Of a stretch of 64,000 nt of DNA, positions 49,015-58,611 are shown in pieces. The notes beneath the pieces are model-generated. The model searched no databases. It was not told where the DNA came from and was given only the letters and a program-made list of their open reading frames with translations. Origin of the DNA: Sphingomonas naphthae. Lineage in GTDB: Bacteria > Pseudomonadota > Alphaproteobacteria > Sphingomonadales > Sphingomonadaceae. The translations under genes were made by a program, and so were the position numbers. Position 1 is the stretch's first letter. The number at the start of each line of letters is the position of its first letter. The stretch spans positions 1,550,001 through 1,614,000 of the forward strand of contig NZ_CP117411.1 in NCBI RefSeq assembly GCF_028607085.1, in the 5' to 3' direction.

Positions 49015-49393
49015 ATGTTCGCGGCGGATAGACCCCGCGCAACCCCGCCAGCAGCAGCGAGGCGATCGCCAGCGCCACCGCCGACGCCAGCATGTCGGCA
49101 CCGAGATCGGCCCAGCTCGCGTCGCGATGGAGCGCCGGGATCGCCTGGGTCAGCTCGATCAGCGCGCCGAAGCCGGTGAAGACGAGGAATTGCTTCCACG
49201 CCGCCACATGCGGCCAGGCGAAGCGCGCCAGGAAGGAGATCGTCGCGAAGGCCAGCATATGCTGCCACTTGTCATGCCCCTCGAACGGCATTCGGGGCGG
49301 GCGCGGCAGGCAGGCCAGCACATAGGCGAACAGAGCGGCCGCCCAGCAGGCGGCGGCGAACAGGCGCGGCAGGAGCTTCATGGGCGCCTTCAT
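49013..49393 (-). CDS. VanZ-like membrane protein
   Basis: 126 residues from ATG 49393. Four hydrophobic segments: AAACWAAALFAYVLACLPR, MLAFATISFLARFAWPHVA, FLVFTGFGALIELTQAIPA, MLASAVALAIASLLLAGL. The HDKWQHMLAF and LIELTQAIP motifs are VanZ/YqxA-like. Function not known; envelope stress or cell wall related in some relatives. The stop codon lies in the end of the repeat. Confidence 0.72.
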   Translation of the reverse strand: MKAPMKLLPRLFAAACWAAALFAYVLACLPRPPRMPFEGHDKWQHMLAFATISFLARFAWPHVAAWKQFLVFTGFGALIELTQAIPALHRDASWADLGADMLASAVALAIASLLLAGLRGVYPPRT

Positions 49394-49454
49394 GCACGTT
49401 CGCAGGCGCAGCATCAACATTGCCCCACAGCCGCCACGATGGCAGAGGCGTCGT

Positions 49455-50396
49455 ATGACGACGGACATAACCACCCGCCCCGAACTCGATCGGCTGATCG
49501 ACACCGCCCGCGCCTGGGCCGGCGCCCCGCTGGCCTTGGCGACGGTGACCGACACCTGGGGTTCGGCCCCCCGCCCGCGCGGCAGCCATATGCTGGTCCA
49601 TGCCGATGGCCGGTTCGAGGGGTCGGTCTCGGGCGGCTGCGTGGAGGGCGAGGTGCTGGCGGCGGCGGCCGAGACGATCGCCGACGGCCGCCCGCGCAGC
49701 CTGCGCTACGGCGTGGCGGACGCCTCGGCCTGGGAGGTCGGCCTGCCCTGCGGCGGCGAGATCGCGCTGGTGGTGCAGCAGGTGGCGCCAGGGGCGTTCG
49801 ACCCCGCCCTGTTCGACGCGATCGCCGAGGCGCGGGCCGATGGCCGCTCGCTCGCCATCGCGACGGATATCGACAGTGGCGAGAGCCGGGTCGGCGAGGC
49901 GAGCGACCGCTTCGTCAACCGCTACGCCCCGCCGCGCCGCCTGCTGGTGATCGGCGCGGTGCAGATCGCGCAATCGCTCGTCCGCCTCGCCAGCGCGGTG
50001 GATTTCACGCCGACGGTGATCGATCCTCGCGCGCGCTTCCTCACCGCCGAGCGGTTTCCCGGCGTGGCGCTCGACGATCGCTGGCCGGATGAGGCGGTGG
50101 CGGCGCTACGCCCCGATCCGGCGACGGCGGTGGTAACGCTCAGCCACGACCCCAAGATCGACGATCCCGCCTTGATCGCCGCCCTCGCCTCCTCCGCCGG
50201 CTATGTCGCCGCGCTGGGATCGAAACGCAGCCATGCCGCGCGGGTGGCGCGGTTGCAGGCGGCGGGGGTGCGCGACGAGGCGATCGCGCGGATCGAGGCG
50301 CCGGCGGGACTTTCGATCGGCGCGATCGGGCCGGCGGAGATCGCGCTATCGGTGACGGCGGGGATGGTGAAAGCGTTGCGGGGTGTACCTAACTGA
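49455..50396 (+). CDS. XdhC/CoxF family protein
   Basis: 313 residues from ATG 49455. The XdhC N-terminal domain has TVTDTWGSAPRPRGSHMLVH, FEGSVSGGCVEGEVLAAAAE and WEVGLPCGGEIALVVQQV. The Rossmann-like C-terminal domain runs RRLLVIGAVQIAQSL, VVTLSHDPKIDDPALIAALA, VAALGSKRSHAARVARL. XdhC proteins load sulfurated molybdenum cofactor into xanthine dehydrogenase-type enzymes. No such enzyme is visible in the window. GSKRSHAAR and PIGxxxPAEIA-like ending are family marks. Confidence 0.87.
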   Translation: MTTDITTRPELDRLIDTARAWAGAPLALATVTDTWGSAPRPRGSHMLVHADGRFEGSVSGGCVEGEVLAAAAETIADGRPRSLRYGVADASAWEVGLPCGGEIALVVQQVAPGAFDPALFDAIAEARADGRSLAIATDIDSGESRVGEASDRFVNRYAPPRRLLVIGAVQIAQSLVRLASAVDFTPTVIDPRARFLTAERFPGVALDDRWPDEAVAALRPDPATAVVTLSHDPKIDDPALIAALASSAGYVAALGSKRSHAARVARLQAAGVRDEAIARIEAPAGLSIGAIGPAEIALSVTAGMVKALRGVPN

Positions 50397-50410
50397 CGCC
50401 TTATCCCTTT

Positions 50411-50471
50411 CGTCCCGAGCGCAGTCGAGGGACGTGCCCCGCGCGCCAAGTGTCTCGACTTCGCTCGACAC
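50411..50471. repeat. REP-like palindromic repeat
   Basis: Two hairpins: CGTCCC (50411-50416) with GGGACG (50429-50434), and GTGTC (50450-50454) with GACAC (50467-50471) around CGACTTCGCTCG. Intergenic, between xdhC-like and rpmE. Resembles repeats scattered through sphingomonad genomes. Confidence 0.5.
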
Positions 50472-50501
50472 GAACGGTTCGGGGTAAAGCGATAGACCTA
50501 G

Positions 50502-50540
50502 ACAAACAAAAGGCCCCGCTCCCTTGCGGAAGCGAGGCCC
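50502..50540 (-). terminator. Rho-independent terminator of rpmE
   Basis: On the minus strand a 12-bp stem (plus 50512-50523 with 50528-50539, few mismatches) with a GCAA loop is followed by TTTTGTTTG. It lies 32 bp after the rpmE stop. Confidence 0.82.
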
Positions 50541-50571
50541 TTCGATGCAGCGCAGCCCCGCAGGGCGCGGC

Positions 50572-50802
50572 TTACTTCTTGCCGAGCGAGAGACCGCCGA
50601 AACGCTTGTTGAAGCGCGCCACCTGACCGCCGGCGTCGAGCATCTGGCCACGGCCACCGGTCCAGGCCGGGTGGACGGTGGGGTCGATGTCGAGTTGCAG
50701 CGTGTCACCCTCGTTGCCCCAGGTGGTCTTGGTCTGGAAGGTGGTGCCATCCGTCATCTGGACGGTGATCATGTGATAGGCCGGGTGGATGTTCTTCTTC
50801 AT
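50572..50802 (-). CDS. rpmE: 50S ribosomal protein L31
   Basis: 76 residues, [76 protein letters not shown]. This is the zinc-free (C-minus) long-type L31: the CxxC motifs are absent. HPAYH start and [10 protein letters not shown] are family hallmarks. Single gene with its own terminator. Confidence 0.96.
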   Translation of the reverse strand: MKKNIHPAYHMITVQMTDGTTFQTKTTWGNEGDTLQLDIDPTVHPAWTGGRGQMLDAGGQVARFNKRFGGLSLGKK

Positions 50803-50896
50803 GGATGTCGCTCCGTGCGGCTGGTTCCGACCAGCCCGAAAGGGAAGCGCGGCCCGTAGCGAGCCGCGCCCCGAAATGCAAGTGTTGCCCATCCTT

Positions 50897-50921
50897 ATCC
50901 TCCCCCGCCAGGGGGGAGGAT
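50897..50921. repeat. Short hairpin repeat
   Basis: ATCCTCCCCC and GGGGGGAGGAT (50897-50906; 50911-50921) around GCCA. Same ends as the repeat at 48886-49014 with the centre missing. It lies just past the fabZ stop and may also act as its terminator. Confidence 0.5.
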
Positions 50922-50929
50922 CTGTGGCG

Positions 50930-51406
50930 TCACGCCTTGGGCGGGTCGGCGATCATCGCGGTGAAATTGGCTTCGGCGGCCAACTGCCCGTCCACCAGCG
51001 CGCGGCCGGCGAACTTGCAGACGCTGGCGCGCTTCTGGACGAATTCCACCTCGAGCCGCAGCAGCACGCCCGGCTCGACCGGCTTGCGGAACTTCGCGTT
51101 CTCGATCGCCATGAAATAGACGAGCTTGCCCGATCCGGCGAGACCGAGGCTCTCGACCGCGAGGACGCCGGCGGCCTGCGCCAGCGCCTCGACGATCAGA
51201 ACGCCCGGCATGATCGGCCGACCGGGGAAATGGCCCTGAAAGAAGCCCTCGTTGAACGACACCGCCTTGATCGCCGCGATCGACCGGTCGGGGATGATCT
51301 CCTCGACGCGATCGACCAGCAGCATCGGATAGCGATGCGGCAGCGCCGCCAGGACCGCCCGAATGTCGAGCGGCCCCCGCGCTACCGGGGTTTCGGCGTC
51401 GCTCAC
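50930..51406 (-). CDS. fabZ: (3R)-hydroxyacyl-ACP dehydratase FabZ
   Basis: 158 residues. Hot-dog fold with the catalytic His in [20 protein letters not shown] and Glu in the same helix; [12 protein letters not shown] and [20 protein letters not shown] are conserved. It dehydrates 3-hydroxyacyl-ACP in fatty acid synthesis. It overlaps skp by 4 bp, and no lpxD lies between them or lpxA after it. Confidence 0.96.
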   Translation of the reverse strand: MSDAETPVARGPLDIRAVLAALPHRYPMLLVDRVEEIIPDRSIAAIKAVSFNEGFFQGHFPGRPIMPGVLIVEALAQAAGVLAVESLGLAGSGKLVYFMAIENAKFRKPVEPGVLLRLEVEFVQKRASVCKFAGRALVDGQLAAEANFTAMIADPPKA

Positions 51407-52026
51407 CGGCCGGCGGCGGGCTTCGCGGTGCCGGCAGCGGCAGGCGCCGGCGCGGCGGCCTGCTGCGACTGGCCGGGCTGCCAGTTGGCCGGAACGGCGA
51501 TCGAGGCGGTCTTGACGAGCGCGTCGAGCTGGGTGGTGATGTCACCGGTCAGGTCGCCGGCGGGTGCGGCGGCGAGCACCGATTCCGGCTGCACGAGCAG
51601 CACGACATTCTTGGCGGTCATCGCCTGGCGCACGGCCTGGTCGAGCTTGGCCGCGACCTGCTCCTGCGCATAAGCGTTGGGGCGGGCGAACGGCAGCGAC
51701 AGAGTCTGCAACTCGCGCTGGGCCGACTGGATGCGCGTCTGATACGCGGTCGTCTTGGCCTGAAGCGTCGCAGGCGGGGTGTTGCCGGCGGCCTGCAGAG
51801 TCTGCAACTCGCTCGCGAGCGGCTGGATTTCCTTCTGGAGAGCCTGCTCGCGCGCCGCCGAAGCGTCGATCTGCGCCTTGTACTGGGTCTGGATCTGGGT
51901 GCGCGCCGCCTTCATCGCGGCCGAATTGGCGACGGCGGCGTCCAGATTGGCGGTCGCGACCTGCGCGAACGCGGGCACCGCCATGAGAGCGACGGCGGCG
52001 ATGGCCGCCTTGAACATGATCTTCAT
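51403..52026 (-). CDS. skp: OmpH/Skp-family periplasmic chaperone
   Basis: 207 residues with signal peptide [22 protein letters not shown] coiled-coil body follows: [60 protein letters not shown], then [11 protein letters not shown] and a Pro/Ala-rich tail. Skp holds unfolded outer-membrane proteins for BamA. Its ATG overlaps the bamA stop by 1 bp. Confidence 0.85.
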   Translation of the reverse strand: MKIMFKAAIAAVALMAVPAFAQVATANLDAAVANSAAMKAARTQIQTQYKAQIDASAAREQALQKEIQPLASELQTLQAAGNTPPATLQAKTTAYQTRIQSAQRELQTLSLPFARPNAYAQEQVAAKLDQAVRQAMTAKNVVLLVQPESVLAAAPAGDLTGDITTQLDALVKTASIAVPANWQPGQSQQAAAPAPAAAGTAKPAAGR

Positions 52027-54737
52027 CAGAATTGCGTCCCTACGTTGAAGCTGAACAATTTGGTGTTGTCGCCGGGCGACTTCAGCAGCGCCTTGGCGAG
52101 ATCGATCCGGAGGGGACCGAAGGGGGAATTCCAGTTGACGCCGATACCCACCGAGAGACGCGGCTTCGGCGTGTTGCCGAAATATTCCTCACGGAACGGC
52201 GTGATCGTGTTGCCGACGGCGGTGGTGGTGGCGGTGGGCACGGTGACATAGGTGCCATCCGCTTCCAGATACAACGGGTTACCGGCATTGTCTCGAACCG
52301 GAATGAAGGTGCCCGTGCAGGGGTTGGTGGCCGACGACCCCGCGCAATTATCCAGCAGCTGCGGCTTGCGGACGTTGAACACCGCACCCGCGTCGGCGAA
52401 GATCGAGGGACGCAGGCCCAGTTCGCGCGCGCCGTTGCCGAGCGGCAGTTCCAGTTCGAGGCGGCCGAGATAGTAAGCGTTACCGCCCAGCGCGTCGTCG
52501 GTATATTGCTGGCGATCGGCCACCAGCACGGGGTTCGCCGGATCGCTGATGTCATACGGCTTGCGGATCACGCGCGGGCCGACGCCACGGATGTTGAAGC
52601 CGCGGATCTGCGGCTCGCCCAGCTGGAAACGATCGATCAGGCGGACCTGCTGGCCGATGCCCTTGATGTAGCCGCCCTCGACGCTGGTCGAGAAGATGAA
52701 GCCCGAGCCGATGTTGAAATATTTCTTCGCGCTCGCCGTCGTCCGCAGATAGCGCACGTCACCGCCGACACCGGCGAAATCCTGGCTGAACAGCAGGCGG
52801 TTGCCGCGCGTCGGCCGGATGCGGTTGTCGAGATTGTCATAGGCCAGCGAATAGCCGACCGACGACGTGAAGCGATTGCCGATCGAGTCGCACAGATAGC
52901 GGCCGGCCAGCAGCGGCGAACATTCCCCGTTGAGATAGAAGGAATTCCGATCGAGCGTGACCTGATCGTAGCTCAGGCCGTAGCGCAGCGCGAGGCTCCA
53001 ATATTCCGTCAGCGGCACGCCCGCGCGGAGCTGGAAGCCGGTCGTCGTCTGCTGATAGGTCGTATTACGTTCATTATCATTGATATAGTTGAAGCTGTTG
53101 TAATCGCGGCGGAAGATATCGCCACCGACCGCGATGTTCTTGTCGAACACGTAAGGCTCGGTGAAGCCGACGCTGACCGACTTGGAGTAGCGCGACCAGT
53201 CGGCCGAGGCGCGCAGTTCCTGGCCCTTGCCCATGAAGTTGCGCTGCGTGACCGAAAGGTTGACGATGAAGCGTTCGAGGCTGGAATAGCCGGCCGACAC
53301 CTGAAGTTCGCCGGTCGACTTCTCTTCGACGTTCGCCTCCAGGATGACTTTGTCGGGCGCGGAGCCCTGCTTCTGCTCGATCTCCAGCTTGTCCTGGAAA
53401 TAACCAAGCGATTGAATGCGATCGCGCGAACGCTTCACACGGAATCCGTTGAACGCATCGCCTTCCGCCAGGCGAAATTCGCGGCGGACGACCTTGTCGC
53501 GCGTGATCGTGTTGCCGTTGATATCGACCCGCTCGACATAGACGCGCGGGGATTCGGCGATGCGGAAGGTGACCGACATGGTCAGCTTCTCGGGATCGCG
53601 ATCGAAGTCCGGCCGCACGTCGGCGAAGGCATAGCCCAGCAGGCCGGCGGTCTCGTTGATCGCGTCGACCGTGTCTTCCACCAGCTTGGCGTTGTACCAG
53701 GCACCGTCCTGCGCCTTCACGAACGCCTTGGCGACCTCAGGCTTCAGATCATGAATGTCGCTTTCGACATTGATATTGCCGAATTTATACCTTTTGCCCT
53801 CTTCCACCACATAGGTGATGATGAAGTTGCGCTTGTCGGGCGTCAGCTCCGCCACGGCCGAAACCACGCGGAAATCGGCATAGCCCTGCGTCAGGTAGAA
53901 TTGGCGCATCTTCTGCTGATCGTAGGACATGCGATCGGGATCGTAGCTGGTGCCCGACGAGAAGATCTTGGTGAGGCCGGTCTGCTTGGTGGCCATCTCG
54001 CCGCGCAGGCGGCCGTCCGAAAATTCCTTGTTGCCGATGATGTTGATGCGCCGGACCTTGGACTTGGCGCCCTCGCTGATCTCGAACACGATATCGACGC
54101 GGTTCTGATCGAGCTGCACCATCTTTGGCTCGACGGTAGCGGCATAGCGCCCCTGCCGCTGATAGAGCTGGATGATGCGCGCGACATCGGCGCGGGCCTT
54201 GGAACGGGTGAAGATCTGGCGCGGCGAGAGCTTGATCTCGGGCCGGATCTTGTCTTCCTTCAGCCGCTTGTTGCCTTCCAGCACGATGCGGTTGACGACC
54301 GGATTCTCGCGCACCTGGATGATGAGGTTGCCGGTATCCGCGCCGGCGATCTGCACGTCGGCGAACAATTCAGTGGCGTAGAGATCCTTGAGCGCCTGAT
54401 CGAGCGACTCGCGGGTATAGGGCTCGCCCGCACGCAGCTTCACATAGGAGCGCACCGTATCGGCCTCGAGCCGCTGGGCACCGCTCACGCCGATCGACCG
54501 GATCGTGCCGGAGCCCGGCAGCGGCGCGGCGGCCGGCTGCGACGAGGTGTCGGCCGGCGGCTTGACCGCGAGCTTCGGCGCGGCCTGGCCCCAAACCGGC
54601 GCGCCGCCGAGGGCGGTGCCGGCGAGGAACAGCGCGCTCGCTGCCGCCATACGCCTGTTGTGGACCTTCAAGGCCCCGATGCTGCTCAGGCTCACCAATC
54701 CCCGCCCTTTACTCAGAAACACGAAGGCCATGCGCAT
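52026..54737 (-). CDS. bamA: Outer membrane assembly factor BamA
   Basis: 903 residues from ATG 54737. The signal sequence MAAASALFLAGTALGGAPVW begins only at residue 28, so ATG 54656 or GTG 54695 (good AAGGGCGGGG upstream) may be the true start. Five POTRA domains cover about residues 80-430 (first: IRSIGVSGAQRLEADTVRSY). The beta barrel ends with FSFNVGTQF, the C-terminal Phe signal. RGFNIRGVGPRV carries the VRGF-like motif of loop L6. Essential inserter of outer-membrane proteins. Confidence 0.94.
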   Translation of the reverse strand: MRMAFVFLSKGRGLVSLSSIGALKVHNRRMAAASALFLAGTALGGAPVWGQAAPKLAVKPPADTSSQPAAAPLPGSGTIRSIGVSGAQRLEADTVRSYVKLRAGEPYTRESLDQALKDLYATELFADVQIAGADTGNLIIQVRENPVVNRIVLEGNKRLKEDKIRPEIKLSPRQIFTRSKARADVARIIQLYQRQGRYAATVEPKMVQLDQNRVDIVFEISEGAKSKVRRINIIGNKEFSDGRLRGEMATKQTGLTKIFSSGTSYDPDRMSYDQQKMRQFYLTQGYADFRVVSAVAELTPDKRNFIITYVVEEGKRYKFGNINVESDIHDLKPEVAKAFVKAQDGAWYNAKLVEDTVDAINETAGLLGYAFADVRPDFDRDPEKLTMSVTFRIAESPRVYVERVDINGNTITRDKVVRREFRLAEGDAFNGFRVKRSRDRIQSLGYFQDKLEIEQKQGSAPDKVILEANVEEKSTGELQVSAGYSSLERFIVNLSVTQRNFMGKGQELRASADWSRYSKSVSVGFTEPYVFDKNIAVGGDIFRRDYNSFNYINDNERNTTYQQTTTGFQLRAGVPLTEYWSLALRYGLSYDQVTLDRNSFYLNGECSPLLAGRYLCDSIGNRFTSSVGYSLAYDNLDNRIRPTRGNRLLFSQDFAGVGGDVRYLRTTASAKKYFNIGSGFIFSTSVEGGYIKGIGQQVRLIDRFQLGEPQIRGFNIRGVGPRVIRKPYDISDPANPVLVADRQQYTDDALGGNAYYLGRLELELPLGNGARELGLRPSIFADAGAVFNVRKPQLLDNCAGSSATNPCTGTFIPVRDNAGNPLYLEADGTYVTVPTATTTAVGNTITPFREEYFGNTPKPRLSVGIGVNWNSPFGPLRIDLAKALLKSPGDNTKLFSFNVGTQF

Positions 54738-54784
54738 CATCGCGATGGCCAGAAACAGTAGCGAAACGCCCTGCCCGATCCGCC

Positions 54785-55915
54785 TCAACCGATCAAGCCG
54801 GCAAGCCGCTGCCACAGGCCGAACGAGCCCAGATCGTTGAACGTCACGAACAGCATGAAGCCCAGCAGCACGAGCAGGCCGGACCGGAAGGCCCATTCCT
54901 GCGCGATCGCCGGCAGCGGCCGGCGACGGATCGCCTCGAAAACATAGAAGATCAAATGTCCGCCATCCAGCATGGGGATTGGCAAGAGATTGATGAACCC
55001 CAGATTTATCGAGATCATCGCCATCAGCATGATGACGTTGACGAGGCCCAGCGACGCCTGCTGGCCGGAGATCTGCGCGATCTTCAGCGGCCCGCCCAGT
55101 TCCTGCACCGAACGGCGGCCGGTGATGATCTGGACGATGGTATCGACCATCGAGCGCAGCATGGAAAAGGTCTGCGCGGTGGCGCGCGGCAGCACGTTGA
55201 CGACGCTGACGGGCACCACCACCTGCGGCGCCGACATCACGCCGATCGCGCCCATGCGATAGCGATTGCCGAAGCGATCGACCTCCTCGATGGTGGCGGG
55301 GGTGACGATCGTATGGCGCGCCTGCCCGGCCCGCTCGTAATCGACGCTGAGCGCCTCACCGGGGCGCAGGCGGACCATTTCCACCACGTCGCCGAACGTA
55401 TCGACCGACCGGCCGGCGATGCGGGTGAAGCGGTCGCCGGGCTGGAGGCCGGCCTGGCGCGCGACCGACACCTCGGTCAGCGCCTCGATCACCGGCGGGG
55501 TGCGCAATTCGCCATAGCTCAGCAGCAATCCGGCGACGATCGCGATGGCGACGAGGAAATTGGCGATCGGCCCGGCGGCGACGATGATGAAGCGCTGCCA
55601 CACCGGCTTGGCCTGAAAGGTCCGCGCGCGCTCCTCGGGCGGCAGCGAAAGCCATTCGTCGGTGGGCTGGCTCGCCGGGTTCATGTCGCCGGCGAACTTC
55701 ACATAGCCGCCCATCGGCATCCAGCCGACCTTCCAGCGCGTGCCGCGCCGGTCGCTCCAGCCGAATACCTCGCGGCCGAAGCCGATCGAGAAGGTCTCGG
55801 CATGGACGCCGAAGGCGCGGCCGGCGGCATAATGGCCGAGTTCGTGCAAGAAGATCAGCGGGCCGATGACCGCGAGGAAACTCAAGGCTGCCAGCAACAC
55901 ACCCGATCCCATCAC
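54785..55915 (-). CDS. rseP: Site-2 intramembrane protease RseP
   Basis: 376 residues. Zinc site HELGH in IFLHELGHYAAGRAFG and the third ligand in NLLPIPMLDGGHLIFYVFEA, with a PDZ domain (GLQPGDRFTRIAGRSVDTFG) between. Four membrane helices. Cleaves anti-sigma factors and leftover signal peptides. ATG overlaps the dxr stop by 4 bp. Confidence 0.94.
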   Translation of the reverse strand: MMGSGVLLAALSFLAVIGPLIFLHELGHYAAGRAFGVHAETFSIGFGREVFGWSDRRGTRWKVGWMPMGGYVKFAGDMNPASQPTDEWLSLPPEERARTFQAKPVWQRFIIVAAGPIANFLVAIAIVAGLLLSYGELRTPPVIEALTEVSVARQAGLQPGDRFTRIAGRSVDTFGDVVEMVRLRPGEALSVDYERAGQARHTIVTPATIEEVDRFGNRYRMGAIGVMSAPQVVVPVSVVNVLPRATAQTFSMLRSMVDTIVQIITGRRSVQELGGPLKIAQISGQQASLGLVNVIMLMAMISINLGFINLLPIPMLDGGHLIFYVFEAIRRRPLPAIAQEWAFRSGLLVLLGFMLFVTFNDLGSFGLWQRLAGLIG

Positions 55916-57072
55916 GCCACCCGCCTCATCGCAGCCGCAGCTACGTCCCGGGCGCCTGTATCCACGCTGAATACATCATCCAGGTTAACGGGCGCGGGGG
56001 GATCATAGCCGTCCAGCACGCGCGCGACCATGTCGGCGATGGCGAGGAAGCCGATCCGCCCGTCGAGGAAGGCGGCGACCGCGATCTCGTTGGCGGCGTT
56101 CAGCACCGCTGGGCGCGCGCCGCCCGCCGCCAGCGCCGCCTTGGCCAGCGCCAGCGCGGGGAAGGCCGAAAGGTCGGGCTCCTCGAAATCGAGCCGGCCG
56201 ACCTTGGCCAGATCGAGCGGCGCGCACGGCGTCGCCATCCGGTCGGGCCAGGCCAGGGTATGCGCGATCGGGGTGCGCATGTCGGGCGTGCCCATCTGCG
56301 CCAGCACCGATCCATCGACATATTCGACCATCGAATGGACGACCGACTGCGGGTGGACCAGCACGTCGAGCCGATCCGCGCCTACCGGGAACAGATGATG
56401 CGCCTCGATCAGTTCCAGCCCCTTGTTCATCAGGGTGGCGCTATCGACCGAGATCTTGGCGCCCATCGACCAGTTCGGGTGCCGCACCGCCTGCGCCGGG
56501 GTGACAGACATCATCTCGGCGCGGCTGCGACCCCGGAACGGCCCGCCGCTGGCGGTCAGGATGATCCGCCGCACCCGCTCGGGCGCGTCGTGCGGATAGC
56601 ATTGGAAGATGGCATTATGTTCGGAATCGACCGGGAGGAGCGTCGCGCCGGTTGCGCGGGCGGCGGCCATCATCAGCGCGCCAGCCGAAACGAGCGATTC
56701 CTTGTTGGCCAGTGCCACCGTCCGGCCCCGCTTGAGCGCGGCGAGGACGGGGCGGAGACCGGCGGTGCCGACGATCGCGGCCATCGTCCAGTCGGCCTCC
56801 ATCGCGGCGGCCTCGACGATCGCGTCCAGCCCGGCGGCGACGGTGGTTGTGGTGCCGGCGAGCAAGGCGCGTACCTCGCCGAGCTTCGCGGGATCGGCGA
56901 TGGCGACATGCGCGGCACGGGTGCGGCGGGCGGCGGCGGCCAGCCCTTCGGCATCGCGGGCGGCGGTCAGCGCCACGACGCGATAGAGATCGGGATGGCG
57001 CTCGATCAGGTCGAGGGTCGAGGTGCCGATCGATCCGGTCGCGCCTAGGATAGTGACGCTGCGCAGGCTCAC
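55912..57072 (-). CDS. dxr: 1-deoxy-D-xylulose 5-phosphate reductoisomerase
   Basis: 386 residues from GTG 57072, which overlaps the cdsA TGA. NADPH site GATGSIGTSTLDLI at the start, metal/substrate residues in LLPVDSEHNAIFQC and ASGGPFRGRSRAEM, and MGAKISVDSATLMNKGLELI. Second step of the MEP isoprenoid pathway. Confidence 0.95.
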   Translation of the reverse strand: MSLRSVTILGATGSIGTSTLDLIERHPDLYRVVALTAARDAEGLAAAARRTRAAHVAIADPAKLGEVRALLAGTTTTVAAGLDAIVEAAAMEADWTMAAIVGTAGLRPVLAALKRGRTVALANKESLVSAGALMMAAARATGATLLPVDSEHNAIFQCYPHDAPERVRRIILTASGGPFRGRSRAEMMSVTPAQAVRHPNWSMGAKISVDSATLMNKGLELIEAHHLFPVGADRLDVLVHPQSVVHSMVEYVDGSVLAQMGTPDMRTPIAHTLAWPDRMATPCAPLDLAKVGRLDFEEPDLSAFPALALAKAALAAGGARPAVLNAANEIAVAAFLDGRIGFLAIADMVARVLDGYDPPAPVNLDDVFSVDTGARDVAAAAMRRVA

Positions 57073-57851
57073 AGCGCCCCGCCCGCGAACAAGGCCGCGA
57101 TCAGGGTGGCGACCGGCACCACGCCGTCGAGCCGATCGAGCGCGCCGCCGTGGCCCGGCAGGAAGCGCCCGGAATCCTTCACGCCCGCGCGGCGCTTGAG
57201 CCAGCTTTCGAACAGGTCGCCCGATTGCGCCAGAAGCGCCATCGGCGCGCCCAGCCAGCGCAGCGGCGCGGGCAGGCCCGCCAGCGCGGCGATCAGCAGG
57301 CCGACGAGCCCCGCCGCGACCACGCCGCCGCCCAGCCCCGCCCAGGTCTTGCTGGGCGAGACGCGCGGCGCCAGCTTCGGCCCGCCGATCGCGCGGCCGG
57401 CGAAATAGGCGCCCGTATCGGTCGCCCACACGATCGCCAGCGCCCACAGGGTGAGCAACGCACCGTTGGGTAGCCCGCGCAGATACATCAGGCCGATCGT
57501 CGGGAGCCCCGCGAACAGCAGGCCGAGGCCGAGACGCCCCTGCCCCGTCACGATCGCCACCATGATGCCGGCGATGCCCAGCACCGCCACCGTGTCGCGC
57601 TCCGCCCCCCACAGCAGGGGGCAGGCCAGCGCGATCGGCAGGATCATCGCCGCCACCGACAGGCGGATGCGCCCCTGCGAGGCATGGGCCAGCCCGGCCC
57701 ATTCGGCCACCATCAACATCGCGGCGACGCTTGCCAGCAGCCAGAACACCACGCCGCCCAGCCACAGCGCCGCTACGGCCACCACGATCAGGGCGACGCC
57801 GGTGACGAGACGGGCGTTGAGATCGGAACTGCGCGCCAATGCGGCGGTCAT
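57069..57851 (-). CDS. cdsA: Phosphatidate cytidylyltransferase
   Basis: 260 residues. Six to eight membrane helices. The CDS signature is seen in VSPSKTWAGLGGGVVAAGLV and ending KDSGRFLPGHGGALDRLDG. Makes CDP-diacylglycerol from phosphatidic acid and CTP, the substrate of the PssA encoded further right. Confidence 0.93.
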   Translation of the reverse strand: MTAALARSSDLNARLVTGVALIVVAVAALWLGGVVFWLLASVAAMLMVAEWAGLAHASQGRIRLSVAAMILPIALACPLLWGAERDTVAVLGIAGIMVAIVTGQGRLGLGLLFAGLPTIGLMYLRGLPNGALLTLWALAIVWATDTGAYFAGRAIGGPKLAPRVSPSKTWAGLGGGVVAAGLVGLLIAALAGLPAPLRWLGAPMALLAQSGDLFESWLKRRAGVKDSGRFLPGHGGALDRLDGVVPVATLIAALFAGGAL

Positions 57852-57852
57852 G

Positions 57853-58611
57853 TCAGACGCCGCCGTAGCGCCGTTCGCGCGCGGAAAAGCTCTCGATGGC
57901 GCGGGCCAGCGGCTCGGCGCCGAAATCGGGCCAGAGAATGTCGGTGAACACCAGTTCGGCATAGGCCGCCTGCCACAGCAGGAAGTTCGACAGGCGCTGC
58001 TCGCCCGAGGTGCGGATCAGCAGGTCGAGCGGCGGCAGATCGGCGGTATCGAGCCGGGCTTCGATCGCGGCGGCGTCGATCGCCTGCGGATCGAGCGTGC
58101 CGGCGGCGACTTCGCTGGCCAAGGCGCGGGTGGCGCGGACCAGCTCGTCCTGCGCGCCGTAATTGAGCGCCAGCACGAAATCCATGCGGCGGTTGCCGGC
58201 GGTCAGCGCGATCGCTTCGTCCAGGCTCGCCACCAGATCGGGCTCCAGCCGCCGCCAGTCGCCGATCAGCTTGAGGCGGATGCCGTTGGAATGGATTTCG
58301 GCCAGTTCGCGGCGCAGATAATGGCGCAGCAGCCCCATCAAATCGGTGACTTCGTCGGCCGGACGGCGCCAGTTTTCCGACGAGAAAGCGTAGAGCGTCA
58401 GTGCGCCGATGCCCATGCGGGCGGCGGCCTTCAGCGTCTCGCGCAGCGCCTCGGCGCCCCGGCGATGGCCGGCGACACGCGGCAGGTGGCGCGCCTTGGC
58501 CCAGCGGCCATTGCCGTCCATGATGATCGCGACATGACGCGGCACGGCGGGGCCGCCGCCCGAACCGCCGGCCAAGTCCGCTGGAGCGGGGCTGGCCGAA
58601 GCCGGCGTCAC
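57853..58611 (-). CDS. uppS: Undecaprenyl diphosphate synthase
   Basis: 252 residues from GTG 58611, overlapping the frr stop. Catalytic Asp in [20 protein letters not shown], then [20 protein letters not shown] and [20 protein letters not shown]. cis-Prenyltransferase making the lipid carrier of cell-wall synthesis. Confidence 0.95.
   Translation of the reverse strand: MTPASASPAPADLAGGSGGGPAVPRHVAIIMDGNGRWAKARHLPRVAGHRRGAEALRETLKAAARMGIGALTLYAFSSENWRRPADEVTDLMGLLRHYLRRELAEIHSNGIRLKLIGDWRRLEPDLVASLDEAIALTAGNRRMDFVLALNYGAQDELVRATRALASEVAAGTLDPQAIDAAAIEARLDTADLPPLDLLIRTSGEQRLSNFLLWQAAYAELVFTDILWPDFGAEPLARAIESFSARERRYGGV

Noticed and set aside
52032-54761. Long plus-strand open frame (about 900 codons) opposite bamA
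   Set aside because: Shadow of bamA; the minus-strand product has POTRA and barrel motifs throughout.
55912-57765. dxr with a 230-residue N-terminal extension
   Set aside because: The extension overlaps cdsA completely and is Arg/Gly-rich; the NADPH-binding motif starts right after GTG 57072.
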